Source: Saprospiraceae bacterium (GTDB lineage: Bacteria; Bacteroidota; Bacteroidia; Chitinophagales; Saprospiraceae). Taken from it: a stretch of DNA of 64,000 nucleotides. Position numbers and translations under genes: made by a program. Location of the stretch: contig JABSSL010000024.1 in NCBI GenBank assembly GCA_013214355.1, positions 81,865 through 145,864 of the forward strand, in the 5' to 3' direction. The notes beneath the pieces were generated by a model. The model made no database searches. It saw nothing but the letters and a program-made list of their open reading frames with translations, and had not been told where the DNA came from. The first letter of the stretch is position 1. Every line of letters starts with the position of its first letter. This document shows, piece by piece, positions 44,306 to 53,900 of this stretch.

Positions 44306-44704
44306 CTACTCATCGGCTATTCTCCATTCAAAGATAGCGAGCGTTACTACTATCATCACCTCGCCAATGATATACCCCCAGCCAAAGGTAGTGATGACCT
44401 CCTGGTGAGATATAGCTAAACCAAGAGAAAGGCAACAATAAGCTACGTTCAATACTGCGATTATTTGCAAGAAGCGCCCAAGATTTTCATCCAGTTTCCA
44501 GTAACAAAAGAAGTCATAGGCAGCAAAAAAGCAAGGTATCACGGCCAACACGTATAAAGTAGATCGCGGAATCCCGAAGATAGGTTCCAAGTTAACCAGT
44601 ACCACACCTAATAAAAATGCGGATAGCAAGGCACCCATCCCATCGATCAAAAATAATTTTCGTGGTTTTTCCTTAATCTGAAGTACCAGGTCTGACACTT
44701 TCAT
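44306..44704 (-). CDS. small four-helix membrane protein of unknown function
   Basis: This 132-residue protein has a short charged N-terminus (MKVSDLVLQIKEKPRK) and four membrane helices: MGALLSAFLLGVVLVNL, TLYVLAVIPCFFAAYDFF, RFLQIIAVLNVAYCCLSLGLAI and IIGEVMIVVTLAIFEW. I do not recognise a characterised family, though proteins of this shape are common in Bacteroidota. It stands alone, convergent with the GH29-like gene and divergent from the AhpD-like gene. Confidence 0.6.
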   Translation of the reverse strand: MKVSDLVLQIKEKPRKLFLIDGMGALLSAFLLGVVLVNLEPIFGIPRSTLYVLAVIPCFFAAYDFFCYWKLDENLGRFLQIIAVLNVAYCCLSLGLAISHQEVITTFGWGYIIGEVMIVVTLAIFEWRIADE

Positions 44705-44902
44705 GTGCGAGTATTTATGGTGTGTTAATCACGAAATTACTTGTAGCTATTCCACTTATCACATCCTTTAGATAAAAGCTTATCTTAGTTCGACTAGAGG
44801 CCTAGGAGTGAGATTCCAACACCAATCTGTTCTCAGCCTATAGGAGGAAAAGACCACTATATTTAGCGCCTCAGCATCTAGCTAACCTCAAGTTTTCACA
44901 AG

Positions 44903-45553
44903 ATGAAAGAATTCGAAATTATAATCAACGAAGCTAAGAAAGGGATGGGCTTTGTTCCCAATAGCCTCTATGGGATGGGCAAAAAGCCCAATATCCTAGG
45001 CTCTTTCGCCATGCTCATGGCCAATGTGCAAGGTTTTTCTGCTACACAGACTTCTGCTTGGACTGGGCTTAAACTCATGTTCAAGAACTTGAAATGGACA
45101 CTGAAGGCCAAACGAGAAAGCCACCTAGAAGTACCCACCTATCTCAAAAACCTGATTGCGCACGTGGCTAGTAATGCAGCAGGCTGCAGATATTGTCAAG
45201 CGCACACAGCGCATACTGCGCATAGAAATGGAGTTGCAGTAGAAAAGTTGCAGCATATCTGGGAATTCGAAAGTTCAGATCTATTCTCTGAAAAAGAAAG
45301 AGCCGCCCTACGCTTTGCCTTAGCAGCTGGAAGCACTCCCAATCAGGTCACTCCGGAGCACCATGCTGATCTACAACAACATTTTACAGAACCGCAAATC
45401 GTGGAAATAGCGGCTACGGTCGCGATCTTTGGTTTTCTCAATCGTTGGAATGATTCTATGGCTACCCAGCTGGAGGAGGAGCCTTTGAATTTTGCCCAAA
45501 AGTATCTTTCGAAAAACTGGGAGGCCGGAAAGCATGTCCCATCAAGCAAGTAG
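44903..45553 (+). CDS. AhpD-like carboxymuconolactone decarboxylase-family protein
   Basis: This 216-residue all-helical protein has the AhpD-like redox motif CRYCQAH (near residue 95) preceded by LKNLIAHVASNAAG and followed by HTAHRNG. The CxxC and His form the peroxidase or disulfide-reductase site of AhpD-type proteins. The core helical repeat continues with LFSEKERAALRFALAAG. It probably detoxifies organic peroxides or acts as a redox chaperone. It is a single gene, ending before a Gfo/Idh gene. Confidence 0.82.
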   Translation: MKEFEIIINEAKKGMGFVPNSLYGMGKKPNILGSFAMLMANVQGFSATQTSAWTGLKLMFKNLKWTLKAKRESHLEVPTYLKNLIAHVASNAAGCRYCQAHTAHTAHRNGVAVEKLQHIWEFESSDLFSEKERAALRFALAAGSTPNQVTPEHHADLQQHFTEPQIVEIAATVAIFGFLNRWNDSMATQLEEEPLNFAQKYLSKNWEAGKHVPSSK

Positions 45554-45702
45554 CTATTTAATGTTTCCTCTCTACTTTAGGAAATAAAAGTGAGTAGTTT
45601 TGATCTTGACCTCAATCTTATCTGTACCTTAATCACTCAAAACAAAAAGGGAAACAACCGATAATCATAGCAGGAGTTTCCCAAGACCGAAACAACCAAC
45701 TT

Positions 45703-46737
45703 ATGTCTACAAACAAGGTTCTTAACTTCGCCATCGTCGGAACCGGTGCGGTGGCTATTCATCATTACAAAAGCATTCAAGAACTCCCTAATGCTCGGTT
45801 GGTAGCAGTGTGTAGCTCTACACCTGAGCGCGCCCGTGCTGCCGAAGAAAAATTTGGGGTACCAGCCTACTCTGCCATGGAGCAGCTATTGGAGCGCCAA
45901 GACATTGACATAGTTTGCATCTGCACGGCCAGTGGCAATCATCTGGAGCCCACTTTGTTAGCAGCCGCTAAGGGAAAGCATGTGATCACGGAAAAACCAT
46001 TAGAGGTTAGTATTGAACGTGCCGACCAAATGATCGATGCCTGTGAAAAAGCAGGTGTAAAATTGGCTTGTATTTTTCAAAATCGGTTTAAACCTGACTT
46101 CCTAGAAGTACAGCAGGCTGTCCAGCAGGGAGTGTTAGGGGAGCTAACGCTGGGCAATGCCTATATCAAGTGGTTTCGAAGTGAAGCTTATTATACTTCT
46201 AGTGATTGGAAGGGAACCCTAGCAGGAGATGGAGGAGCCGCACTTATTAACCAGGGCATTCACACTATCGACCTACTTGTCTCTATTTTCGGGGATGTTA
46301 AGACCGTTTATGGCAAAATTCGTACGGTGAAGCATCAGATTGAAGGTGAAGACCTAGGTGTAGCCTTGCTACAATTTGAAAATGGTGCGTTAGGTACCAT
46401 CGAGGGGAGTACGGCTATTTATCCGGGCTTTCCGGAGCGTCTAGAGATTTATGGGCAGAAGGGATCGATCGTACTAGAAGGAGGGAGCATTAAGGAGTGG
46501 CATGTGGAAGGTCAGGAACCGCAAAATACCGGTGCTGCCGAAGAAACGGGGTCCGGCGCCTCTGACCCCAACGCGATTGGTCACCAAGCGCATAAGGCAC
46601 AAATTGCAGATATGATTGAGGCGGTATTGACAGATCGTGAGCCAGCAGTGAATGGTAAGGAGGCGAGAAAGTCCTTGGCCGTTATTAAGGGGATCTATGC
46701 TTCTTCCGCGGGTGGTGGTGAGATTGAGTTGGCTTAG
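45703..46737 (+). CDS. Gfo/Idh/MocA-family oxidoreductase
   Basis: This 344-residue NAD(P)-dependent enzyme has the loop FAIVGTGAVAIHHYKSI, the EKPLEVS catalytic Lys motif, and AGDGGAALINQGIHTIDLL with the conserved His and Asp region. The length suits a sugar or inositol dehydrogenase. It is not in the sugar-acid operon but could serve the same pathway, as several such enzymes often act on different hydroxyls. It is followed by a double-arm terminator structure at 46749-46806. Confidence 0.88.
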   Translation: MSTNKVLNFAIVGTGAVAIHHYKSIQELPNARLVAVCSSTPERARAAEEKFGVPAYSAMEQLLERQDIDIVCICTASGNHLEPTLLAAAKGKHVITEKPLEVSIERADQMIDACEKAGVKLACIFQNRFKPDFLEVQQAVQQGVLGELTLGNAYIKWFRSEAYYTSSDWKGTLAGDGGAALINQGIHTIDLLVSIFGDVKTVYGKIRTVKHQIEGEDLGVALLQFENGALGTIEGSTAIYPGFPERLEIYGQKGSIVLEGGSIKEWHVEGQEPQNTGAAEETGSGASDPNAIGHQAHKAQIADMIEAVLTDREPAVNGKEARKSLAVIKGIYASSAGGGEIELA

Positions 46738-46748
46738 TATTGTTATTG

Positions 46749-46806
46749 TTTGTTGTTCGTAGTTTGTGTATTTGTTGTTCGTAGTTTTGAAACTACGAAC
46801 AACAAA
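46749..46806. terminator. direct-direct-inverted 17-bp repeat hairpin (convergent terminator)
   Basis: TTTGTTGTTCGTAGTTT occurs at 46749-46765 and again at 46771-46787, five bases apart, and its exact reverse complement at 46790-46806. Copy 2 and the inverted copy form a perfect 17-bp hairpin with a 2-nt loop; copy 1 can compete for the same inverted arm. It lies between the stop of the Gfo/Idh gene and the stop of the convergent small exported protein. Confidence 0.8.
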
Positions 46807-46816
46807 TTTCGAAGGA

Positions 46817-47182
46817 CTATTTACCGCCGCCGCCTCGCTTGGCTGTCATGTCCATCACATTCCCTTCTACTTCCACACCGCCTTTAAAAGCGTCTTTGGT
46901 GAATTCCCCGCTAATATCACAATCGTACCCTTCTGCGTACACGGAGCAGGTCATTTTGTTACCATCAATTTTCAGGTTTTTCAGTGGCGTTTTATTATTG
47001 CCAACTACTAAATGTCCGATGTATTTTCCCTCTTCCATCTTTATCTCCATTACCCCTCTGTAATCACCTTCCGGCGTAAGTACTTCATATTCCCAGCTTC
47101 CAGTGTAATCACCTTTTGCTGATTGTCCTTGTAGAGCTACTACCCCTAGCACTAGGCAAAGGGTCATAAGTAGTGTTTTCAT
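46817..47182 (-). CDS. small exported protein of unknown function
   Basis: This protein of about 121 residues has a signal peptide (MKTLLMTLCLVLGVVALQGQ) and a compact beta-rich domain (GSWEYEVLTPEGDYRGVMEIKMEEGKYIGHLVVG, LKNLKIDGNKMTCSVY), ending in a glycine/lysine tail. The pattern is reminiscent of lipocalin-like or DUF-type periplasmic proteins found in Bacteroidota, but I cannot name the family. An alternative start lies three codons upstream. A terminator is shared with the gene at 45703. Confidence 0.6.
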   Translation of the reverse strand: MKTLLMTLCLVLGVVALQGQSAKGDYTGSWEYEVLTPEGDYRGVMEIKMEEGKYIGHLVVGNNKTPLKNLKIDGNKMTCSVYAEGYDCDISGEFTKDAFKGGVEVEGNVMDMTAKRGGGGK

Positions 47183-47325
47183 TTTACCCATTTTTTTGTT
47201 TTGAAGTGATTGATTTTAATCATTAAGGCATGTAGCTGTAGGAAACTGCTACGAGTTTAAAAGTAGTAAAAAAAATGCCTTTAGGCCAGTTTGCCTCTAT
47301 CTAAAAATGGCCAGCAGACACTTTC

Positions 47326-48552
47326 TCAATTGAGTGGAGAGGCAGCTGGAGAATCTTGGACTAGCAATAAGGCCTGTATATAATCCGTGGTCACACCTGC
47401 TGATAGTTTCAGGTTGGTGGACGGCCATATCAATTGCTCCATAAAGGGAGAGCTGGGTCGATCTAATCGAAACAAGGTAAATTCCTGCTCGGAAAGTTTC
47501 TGAAAGTCAGCGGCGTAATTCAGGTTAGTATAATCTACTTTTCGATAGGGATTCTTCAGCAAGGTTTGGCAATCGTGGTAGAGATAAAGGATAGAGTAAA
47601 CGCCATTTTGTATGGGTGAGTTCTCTTCTTTGTCCAAACGTTCGGCTAGCCAAGAAACCCCTTGAATATCCCTTTGGTAGATATGATTGGCGCCCCATTG
47701 TCCATAACTATTACCATTGGCAAACAGGTCTTTATCTCGAATAAAGTTCTGGTAGATCAAGGCCTCCCGCTTCGTGGAGAACGCATCGTCAAACCTGGCT
47801 TCGTGCGTATCAATGACTAATTGGTTAACAATTTGAAAAGCTTGGAAATTATCGTCGAGATACTCCTTCATTTCCGCAGAGCGGCTAATCAATAAGTCCT
47901 TCAAACTTATAGCCAAATTATACAGTTCAACATAGTTGTCATTATTCATCAACACCTGCTGGTTGAGCGTAGCTAAGTGCTCAGCTAGAAAGGTAGGTGC
48001 GCTCTTGGTGGGAAGTAAATCCTGCATCATCCATGCAGCATTTCGAGCCTGATGTTCAATTTCAATACCCAAAACGCTAAACCGTTTTTCTGTGGGTAAA
48101 GATTGATAGAAGGATCTCACTTTCTGCCAGTGCTGTTTGGCATCCGCGGTCCAGGTAAAAGTTCCTTCCAGGGGAGCAAAAAGTCTATCCAATATGGTAT
48201 CATCCCCATTATCTAGATACTGCCGCAGAAAATAACAGAAGCTATAAGGGAGTTCCGGAACGTAATAGTCTAGCCATTCTTCATCCACCAAAAATTGTAG
48301 CATCATAAACTCCAACTCATAATTGAAAGCTACGCCGTGAGACTCTCCCGTAAACACAAATTGATGATCCTGAAGAACATCACCTACATTCGATAGATGG
48401 ATGGGATTAGAAAGAGCTAGCGCTTTGGCCTCCGCATCTAGATAAGCAAAGGCTTCACTAGGCATGTCTTGATTGGGGCCACTATTCTTACGACAAGCCA
48501 GGAGGCTCAAGAGAAGAATGGGGAATAGGTAACGGTGTAAATGGGCATTCAT
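47326..48552 (-). CDS. lipoprotein resembling erythromycin-esterase/ChaN-type proteins
   Basis: This 408-residue lipoprotein has lipobox LLSLLACRK (Cys near 20). It carries a family-like core beginning QFVFTGESHGVAFNYELEFMMLQFLVDE, with a Glu-Ser-His cluster similar to the GESxHG of erythromycin-esterase-family proteins, and a later GQWGANHIYQRD segment. These residues suggest a hydrolase, but the match is loose, and resistance to macrolides should not be inferred. It has a good promoter about 110 nt upstream. Confidence 0.5.
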   Translation of the reverse strand: MNAHLHRYLFPILLLSLLACRKNSGPNQDMPSEAFAYLDAEAKALALSNPIHLSNVGDVLQDHQFVFTGESHGVAFNYELEFMMLQFLVDEEWLDYYVPELPYSFCYFLRQYLDNGDDTILDRLFAPLEGTFTWTADAKQHWQKVRSFYQSLPTEKRFSVLGIEIEHQARNAAWMMQDLLPTKSAPTFLAEHLATLNQQVLMNNDNYVELYNLAISLKDLLISRSAEMKEYLDDNFQAFQIVNQLVIDTHEARFDDAFSTKREALIYQNFIRDKDLFANGNSYGQWGANHIYQRDIQGVSWLAERLDKEENSPIQNGVYSILYLYHDCQTLLKNPYRKVDYTNLNYAADFQKLSEQEFTLFRLDRPSSPFMEQLIWPSTNLKLSAGVTTDYIQALLLVQDSPAASPLN

Positions 48553-49123
48553 TTCATAGCGATTGATCTTGGGTGAACCTTAGTTTTACTCTCCTCCAAA
48601 GCTCCCATATGTTCTGCGCTTTGAGAGTACGAGGCGGAGAGGATCTTAAGCAGAAGCCCTTGATCACCCAAAAGGTAGTAATTTATCGAACCACTACAAT
48701 AAAACGGTTTGAGGTTTAAAAAGGATGGCACAACATTTCATTTTAACAAATGATCTTGGTCAGGCTAATCTTTACCTAAACCTAGGGGAAAGCAACACAA
48801 CCAAGGTGAAAATTTTTGCATCTTCAAGATAGAAAGTGCCGGTTATTTAGGTTTCCTGGGTTTAGCATCCCCGCCGCTACCTAAATTAAATGCATTCTAA
48901 ATCCCACGCAGTACCTAATGCACAAAAAAGTAACTGATAATTGTATCTTTTTGTACGAACTGCATTACGACTATATACCCACTGTTACAATTCCCAATCA
49001 AATCTCGACAAATTCTTTCAGGAAGGACACAATGAACTTGTGCCGAATGCCCTGCCGACTCCTACTTCCTGACTCATTGACTGTTAAGCGCATAGAAATA
49101 AAACGTGCAAACTAAATTTCATT
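48553..49123. other. 571-bp divergent intergenic region
   Basis: No convincing gene is seen; short open frames here have no domain or coding character. The left part is the leader and promoter of the lipoprotein at 47326. An 8-bp inverted repeat (ATTTAGGT/ACCTAAAT) lies near 48845-48890. The right part should hold the promoter of the lipoprotein at 49124. Confidence 0.45.
48670..48699 (-). promoter_or_regulatory. predicted promoter of the 47326-48552 lipoprotein gene
   Basis: On the minus strand TTG (48697-48699) is followed after 19 nt by TACCTTTT (48670-48677), a 7-of-8 match to TAnnTTTG. The leader would be about 110 nt and contains a CTC-AAAGC/GCTTT-GAG stem that may affect translation. 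Confidence 0.5.
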
Positions 49124-50623
49124 ATGACAATTCAATACCAACCCTCCAAACGCTTTTCTGGTTTGTCTAAATTGATGCTTACAACCAGATGGGCTACCCT
49201 TCTTCTTTTTGCCGGATTAGTATCCCTCAGTTCTTGTGGAAATGATGCTACTAATTCTGAGCAGGCAGAGGAAATTGAAAATTCCGTAGCAATCGAAGCT
49301 CCTGGCTTTGCAAGAGCTACGGCCAACCGACCCTTCTCCTTCGAAGAGGATCTAGAAGGTGAGACCTTCACCATCCAAAATCCAGCTGAAGCCAGTAGTT
49401 TTACCACTCAATCCGGAACTACCTTGGACATCCCCGCCAACGCTATCGTGGATGCCGAAGGCAATCTGCTTAGTGGGCCGGTGACGATCCGCTACCGAGA
49501 ATTCAATACCGTAGCAGAAATCATTTCTTCCGGAATCCCTATGACCGTTAAAGGAGAGGGAGAGGAAATGGAGTGGATGCAAACGGCTGGAATGTTTGAG
49601 ATCCGTGGTTTCCAAAATGGTCAAGCCGTAAACATTGCCCCCAATAAACCGATCAATATAGCATTCATTTCTCCCGTAGATGGTGCTTATGATGCGTGGG
49701 TTTTGGATGATGAAACGAATGAGTGGACTAACCTAGGTCCAGGTGCAGATCCAGTAGAAGTTCCGATGGAAGGGGCCAGACTTAATGATCTCAATCAACA
49801 GATCGAAGAACTACAGGCTAAAACGGCTGAGGAACCTAAAAAGCCCACCTACGAAAAGCAGAATGAAATTAGGATCGATGATCCTGCTAACCTCAATCAG
49901 TTTCCTGAATTGCGTGACGCTAGATCACATTTATTCATCTATGCTGGTAGTGATCCGGCTAAGGCGCCCAAAAAGAACCCCTGGATTAGGGATAAAGATT
50001 GGTCTCGCTATGAATTAGCAGCAGGGCCTAAAACCGGGGTTTACGAACTCACTCTTTTGGCAGAGGACACTATCTTTTCTATGTTGGTAGAAAAGGCTCC
50101 AAAACCTGCTGACTTAGCAGCTGCCAATGCCGCTTACCAAAAGTTATTGGCTGCTTACAAGGCAGATATGGTGAGTTTGCGAGACTTAGAAGCTGTTCGT
50201 TCTCAACAAAGAGCATTCCGGCGCTCTATTCAGGCACAAGGCTTTGGAATTCATAACTATGATATACTTTGGAAGTCACCAAGTAGCATTCCACTGATGG
50301 CAGATTTCAACTTTGGTGATATGCCCGAAACCTTGAAAAATGCAGTAACTGTTTATTTCGTTACCCGAAATAATCAAGTTGTAATCGGCCTAAATCGCTA
50401 CTCTTGGGATGGATTCAGGTTTGATCCCCGACTAGATAATAAGCTAATTGCTGTGCTACCGAATAATCAAGTGGCCTTGTTCACACAAAGTAGCTTTAAA
50501 CAAAAAGAGAAGGAACTGGAAGCAGCTCGTGGTCAGAAATACACCTTTGAAATGGAGGTGCGTGAAGAGCCCCTGCAAAAACTTAATGACTTAGAGGAAG
50601 TCATTAAGATGGCGAGCCTGTAA
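49124..50623 (+). CDS. lipoprotein with a ZU5-like domain
   Basis: This 499-residue protein has lipobox LVSLSSCGN (Cys near 39), after which the domain phrase TLDIPANAIVDAEGNLLSGPVTIRYREFNTVAEIISSGIPMTV and MFEIRGFQNGQAVNIAPNKPINIAF recurs in many Saprospiria cell-surface proteins and resembles ZU5-type modules. The C-terminal half (DWSRYELAAGPKTGVYELTL; PLMADFNFGDMPETLKNAVTVYFV) is a second beta-rich domain of unknown role, with a charged helical linker (residues 225-245 and 345-375). It probably anchors in the outer membrane and takes part in surface assembly or adhesion. Confidence 0.68.
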   Translation: MTIQYQPSKRFSGLSKLMLTTRWATLLLFAGLVSLSSCGNDATNSEQAEEIENSVAIEAPGFARATANRPFSFEEDLEGETFTIQNPAEASSFTTQSGTTLDIPANAIVDAEGNLLSGPVTIRYREFNTVAEIISSGIPMTVKGEGEEMEWMQTAGMFEIRGFQNGQAVNIAPNKPINIAFISPVDGAYDAWVLDDETNEWTNLGPGADPVEVPMEGARLNDLNQQIEELQAKTAEEPKKPTYEKQNEIRIDDPANLNQFPELRDARSHLFIYAGSDPAKAPKKNPWIRDKDWSRYELAAGPKTGVYELTLLAEDTIFSMLVEKAPKPADLAAANAAYQKLLAAYKADMVSLRDLEAVRSQQRAFRRSIQAQGFGIHNYDILWKSPSSIPLMADFNFGDMPETLKNAVTVYFVTRNNQVVIGLNRYSWDGFRFDPRLDNKLIAVLPNNQVALFTQSSFKQKEKELEAARGQKYTFEMEVREEPLQKLNDLEEVIKMASL

Positions 50624-50974
50624 ACATTCCTAACCCCTTGGCGATTGGCCTGAGATGTAAAGGAATAAGACCTTTTACCATTAGACCATATTTTGTAACC
50701 CATATATAGCAGCAGTCGAGCTAAGATTTCTGGTTTTGTCCCTCAACAGATGAAGTCATGAGATCTCAGCTCTGCTGTCTTTTACCGGCAACTATGGGAT
50801 GCAATTGACGGTCTTTCATTTCCACTCCCTGAGAACACTACAAACTTAATCTGCTTTCTTGCACCTAAGTACATTGACAATGGACGTTCCTAGTTTTGTC
50901 CTGCTACTTATGCTGCTGTTCTAGGGTCAAAAGACAAGCCGTCTTAGGTATTATCGCTCTCATAGCCTCTTGTA
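50624..50974. other. 351-bp intergenic region
   Basis: No gene is seen. A GGTTTTGTCCC/AGTTTTGTCCT word pair occurs near 50738 and 50892, and a small AAGAC/GTCTT hairpin near 50931. The spacer should contain the promoter of the WG-repeat gene but I cannot place it. Confidence 0.4.
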
Positions 50975-53900
50975 ATGAAGCAAAAGTCTTTATTGATCTT
51001 AAGTTGTATTCTGAGCAGCCTAACTGCCTTTTCCCAATATCCTGATATCACCACGGATGATACCGTGACGGTCTATCCCGTACGGATCAACCACAAAGTG
51101 GGCTTTGTTGAAATTTTCCCGAACAATAAGGCCTATGAGTACATCGCTCCTATCTATGATTTCATCGCTGAAGTCAATGCCAATTGGCATACCCCACAAT
51201 CCAGTGATAAGCCATCTCCGTACCGCATTTTTGAAATTGATCAAAAGGTCGGATTACTAGATGATGCCCTAAATAAGGTATTGCCAAATGAGTTTAGACG
51301 TATCCGAATTCTGGCGCCCAATTACTTCGCCGTAGAGCGTGATAGTCTTTTTCAATTGGTTGATTCCTCACAACAAGTATTTCTTGCTGGCCAAGCCTTT
51401 GATGATATCTACCTAGCGGATACCATTCCAGGGCAAGGCCATTATTTTTTTGTGAAGCAGAAAAATCGTTGGGGCTTGAGTCGGGGAGATGGCAGTACCT
51501 TAATCGCCCCGCAATACTTTGCCATGGAACAGGCTGGCCTAGCCGGCTTTTACAAAGTTCGGCGGGAAGCCCAAGATTACGCCTGGGAGCTCATTGATTC
51601 AACGGGCACACGGGTGGTCCCAGACGGTGCCCGAGATTTTCTGATGCTCGATCGGACTTTCATTGCGATGAAAGGCGATTTCTTCTGGAATACCCATTAC
51701 ATCAACCTCAACCCTAAGCCTGGTGAACCCGAACATCAAACCAATAAAATCAACTACCTCAAGGTTGAAAAAGTAAGTTCAATGCTGGCTGCTTTTGCCT
51801 TGCAAGGAAGTCCAACCGTAGAACTATGGAACATCCCTGAGAAGAAACCGATAAAGGCCTTGAAGCGTAGTCGCCGAGCCGAAAAAAAGGGCGAGTACTT
51901 CCGAGAAAATCGCAATAGCACAGAATGGGTCCCCTGGTGGTTTCCTTTGGACGATCAATATGTGATTTTCAATACCGCCTCAAATGCAGAAAGAGAAAAG
52001 GACTATTTAATGGACACCAGCGGGAACATGAAGTCCCCCGCTTTCGGCTACATATATACTTCTGGCAAAGCGGGGGTTTACCGGGTTGAACAGAAAGGGA
52101 AATGGGGGTTATACGCTGCCAATATTAAGAAAGGAGTTTTGATCCCTTGTGATTATGAAGGTATAAACCCCTTTGTAGGGGATATCGCCTTTTGCCAACA
52201 GGGAATCACCAATCGGGACAGAAAATACGGAGCCTTAAGCTTTAGAGCGGGAGAAATTGATCTGCTCATCCCCAAGTACAAGCGAATTGAGCAAGTCGAT
52301 GACCGTTCTGTATTCGTAGCAGATAAAAGTAATGAAGTCATCTTCGGCCTTAATGATCAAGGGAAATTTGCTATCGATACGATATTTCAAAACATCTTCT
52401 CTTTGAGGCTCAATAAGAACAAAAAACGAAGGGAGGTAAAAATTATTCCTAAGCCTGGTCCTAAGGAATACCCTATCATAACCGAGTCGCCAGGGCGCTT
52501 CACCACTAGAAAGGCGGGGCCTTATTATGCCATTGTAGAAACCGATAAAAAAGTATCGGAGATCGGAGACCCCAAGGACAGAGCGGTCATTACTCGACTC
52601 CCTTATGCTCCCCCCAAGGTTTATCAGATCATTAAGGGAGAGATGCTGATAATCTATCGTAAAGATAAAGCCGTCCTCACGCCTTACACCAAGAAAGTCT
52701 TCGGAGGGAGCGTGTTCCCTTCTGGGTTCTTTTCCTTGGCGGCTAAGTCATTTGTGGAAGAGATACCGGTTATTGGTATCCGTCCTTTTGATCGACCATA
52801 TATGCATACGGCCTTCATGCGGTCCGATGGAAGAATGGGCTTGATCAATCGGGAGGGACAAGTGATGAAAAAAAATGGGCAAACTATCACCTACACCTAT
52901 ATCGGTCCCTTTCGAGAGGGACGGGCTAGAGCTTGTATCGGAGGAGATCTCCGCTTGATTGAAGACAAGGCAGGTAGAAAGCTAGAAGTGCCTGCTCGTT
53001 TCCTCCTAGGAAAGAAGCCGGATCTGATGCGCGAATTCCAGATGATCAAGGGGGATGATGCTAAGCAGACCCACCGCAAGACCCCACAGTTCTATATTAG
53101 CAGCAAAGAAAGTGAAGCGAAATGGGTATTTATCAATACTGATGGAGAGGTGATCCTTGACCCCCATGCGGACTATGTGCTGGATTACGATTGGGAAGAA
53201 AAATCAGCTTTGATCATGCGTAGGAATGGCGGCACTGACCTTTACGGCCACCCAGACGCAGATTTTGGAATCATAGATTTTGAAGGAAAAGAAATTATTC
53301 CCACAGAATACGACGAGATCGGGGTCTATTCCAATTATTTCATTATTGGTCAAAGAGGTACGCCCACTTTTACTTTCAATAATAAAGGACATCAGATTTT
53401 TGTCAATCCTACCAAACCTAGTCCTTTCAAAGAAAACTATTCGGTTTTCAGGAATGAAGCTGGTTTATGGGGCTACCTCGATACTGCTGGTACGATTGTC
53501 ATCCCTCCAAAGTATACCGTAGCCCGTCCCTTTTCCGAAGGTTTAGCCATGGTGGTGGATAGTACAGGGGATTGTGGATTTATCAATAAGCAAGGAGAAA
53601 AAATCATTCAAACCGATATTAAAGGGGTATTAGCAAGTTTTGTGGGAGATTTTCATGAAGGTATGTGCTGGTGGTCTAAAAACAATAAAAAGTGGAATGC
53701 TTATCTCCCTTCCGGCAAAAAGGCCTTTGGGCTAGGGGCTTTATTTGAATACCGCAAAATTAAAGGGAAGGATGAGGAGCCCTTTACCCACCATACCTTA
53801 CACCCCCTTCCGATGGATTTCTCTAGCGGTGTGGCTGTCATTCAACGGCCAGACTCCCTGACGGGGAAGCCTCGTCCTGCCGTAGTTGATCAAAAAGGTA

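Noticed and set aside
34732..45676. The 14-base word AATCATAGCAGGAG upstream of two sugar-related genes (34732 and 45663)
   Set aside because: Several shared 14-mers are expected by chance in a window of this size, and the distances to the genes differ.
47326..48552. A macrolide-resistance call for the erythromycin-esterase-like lipoprotein
   Set aside because: The match is limited to a short GESHG-like cluster and the protein is a membrane-anchored lipoprotein; resistance is not supported.
48549..48731. A 60-codon frame upstream of the 47326-48552 lipoprotein gene
   Set aside because: It overlaps the predicted promoter and leader and has no recognisable feature.
48918..49115. A 65-codon open frame with an ATG just before the lipoprotein at 49124
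   Set aside because: The composition is not protein-like, there is no domain or ribosome-binding sequence, and it lies in a likely promoter region.
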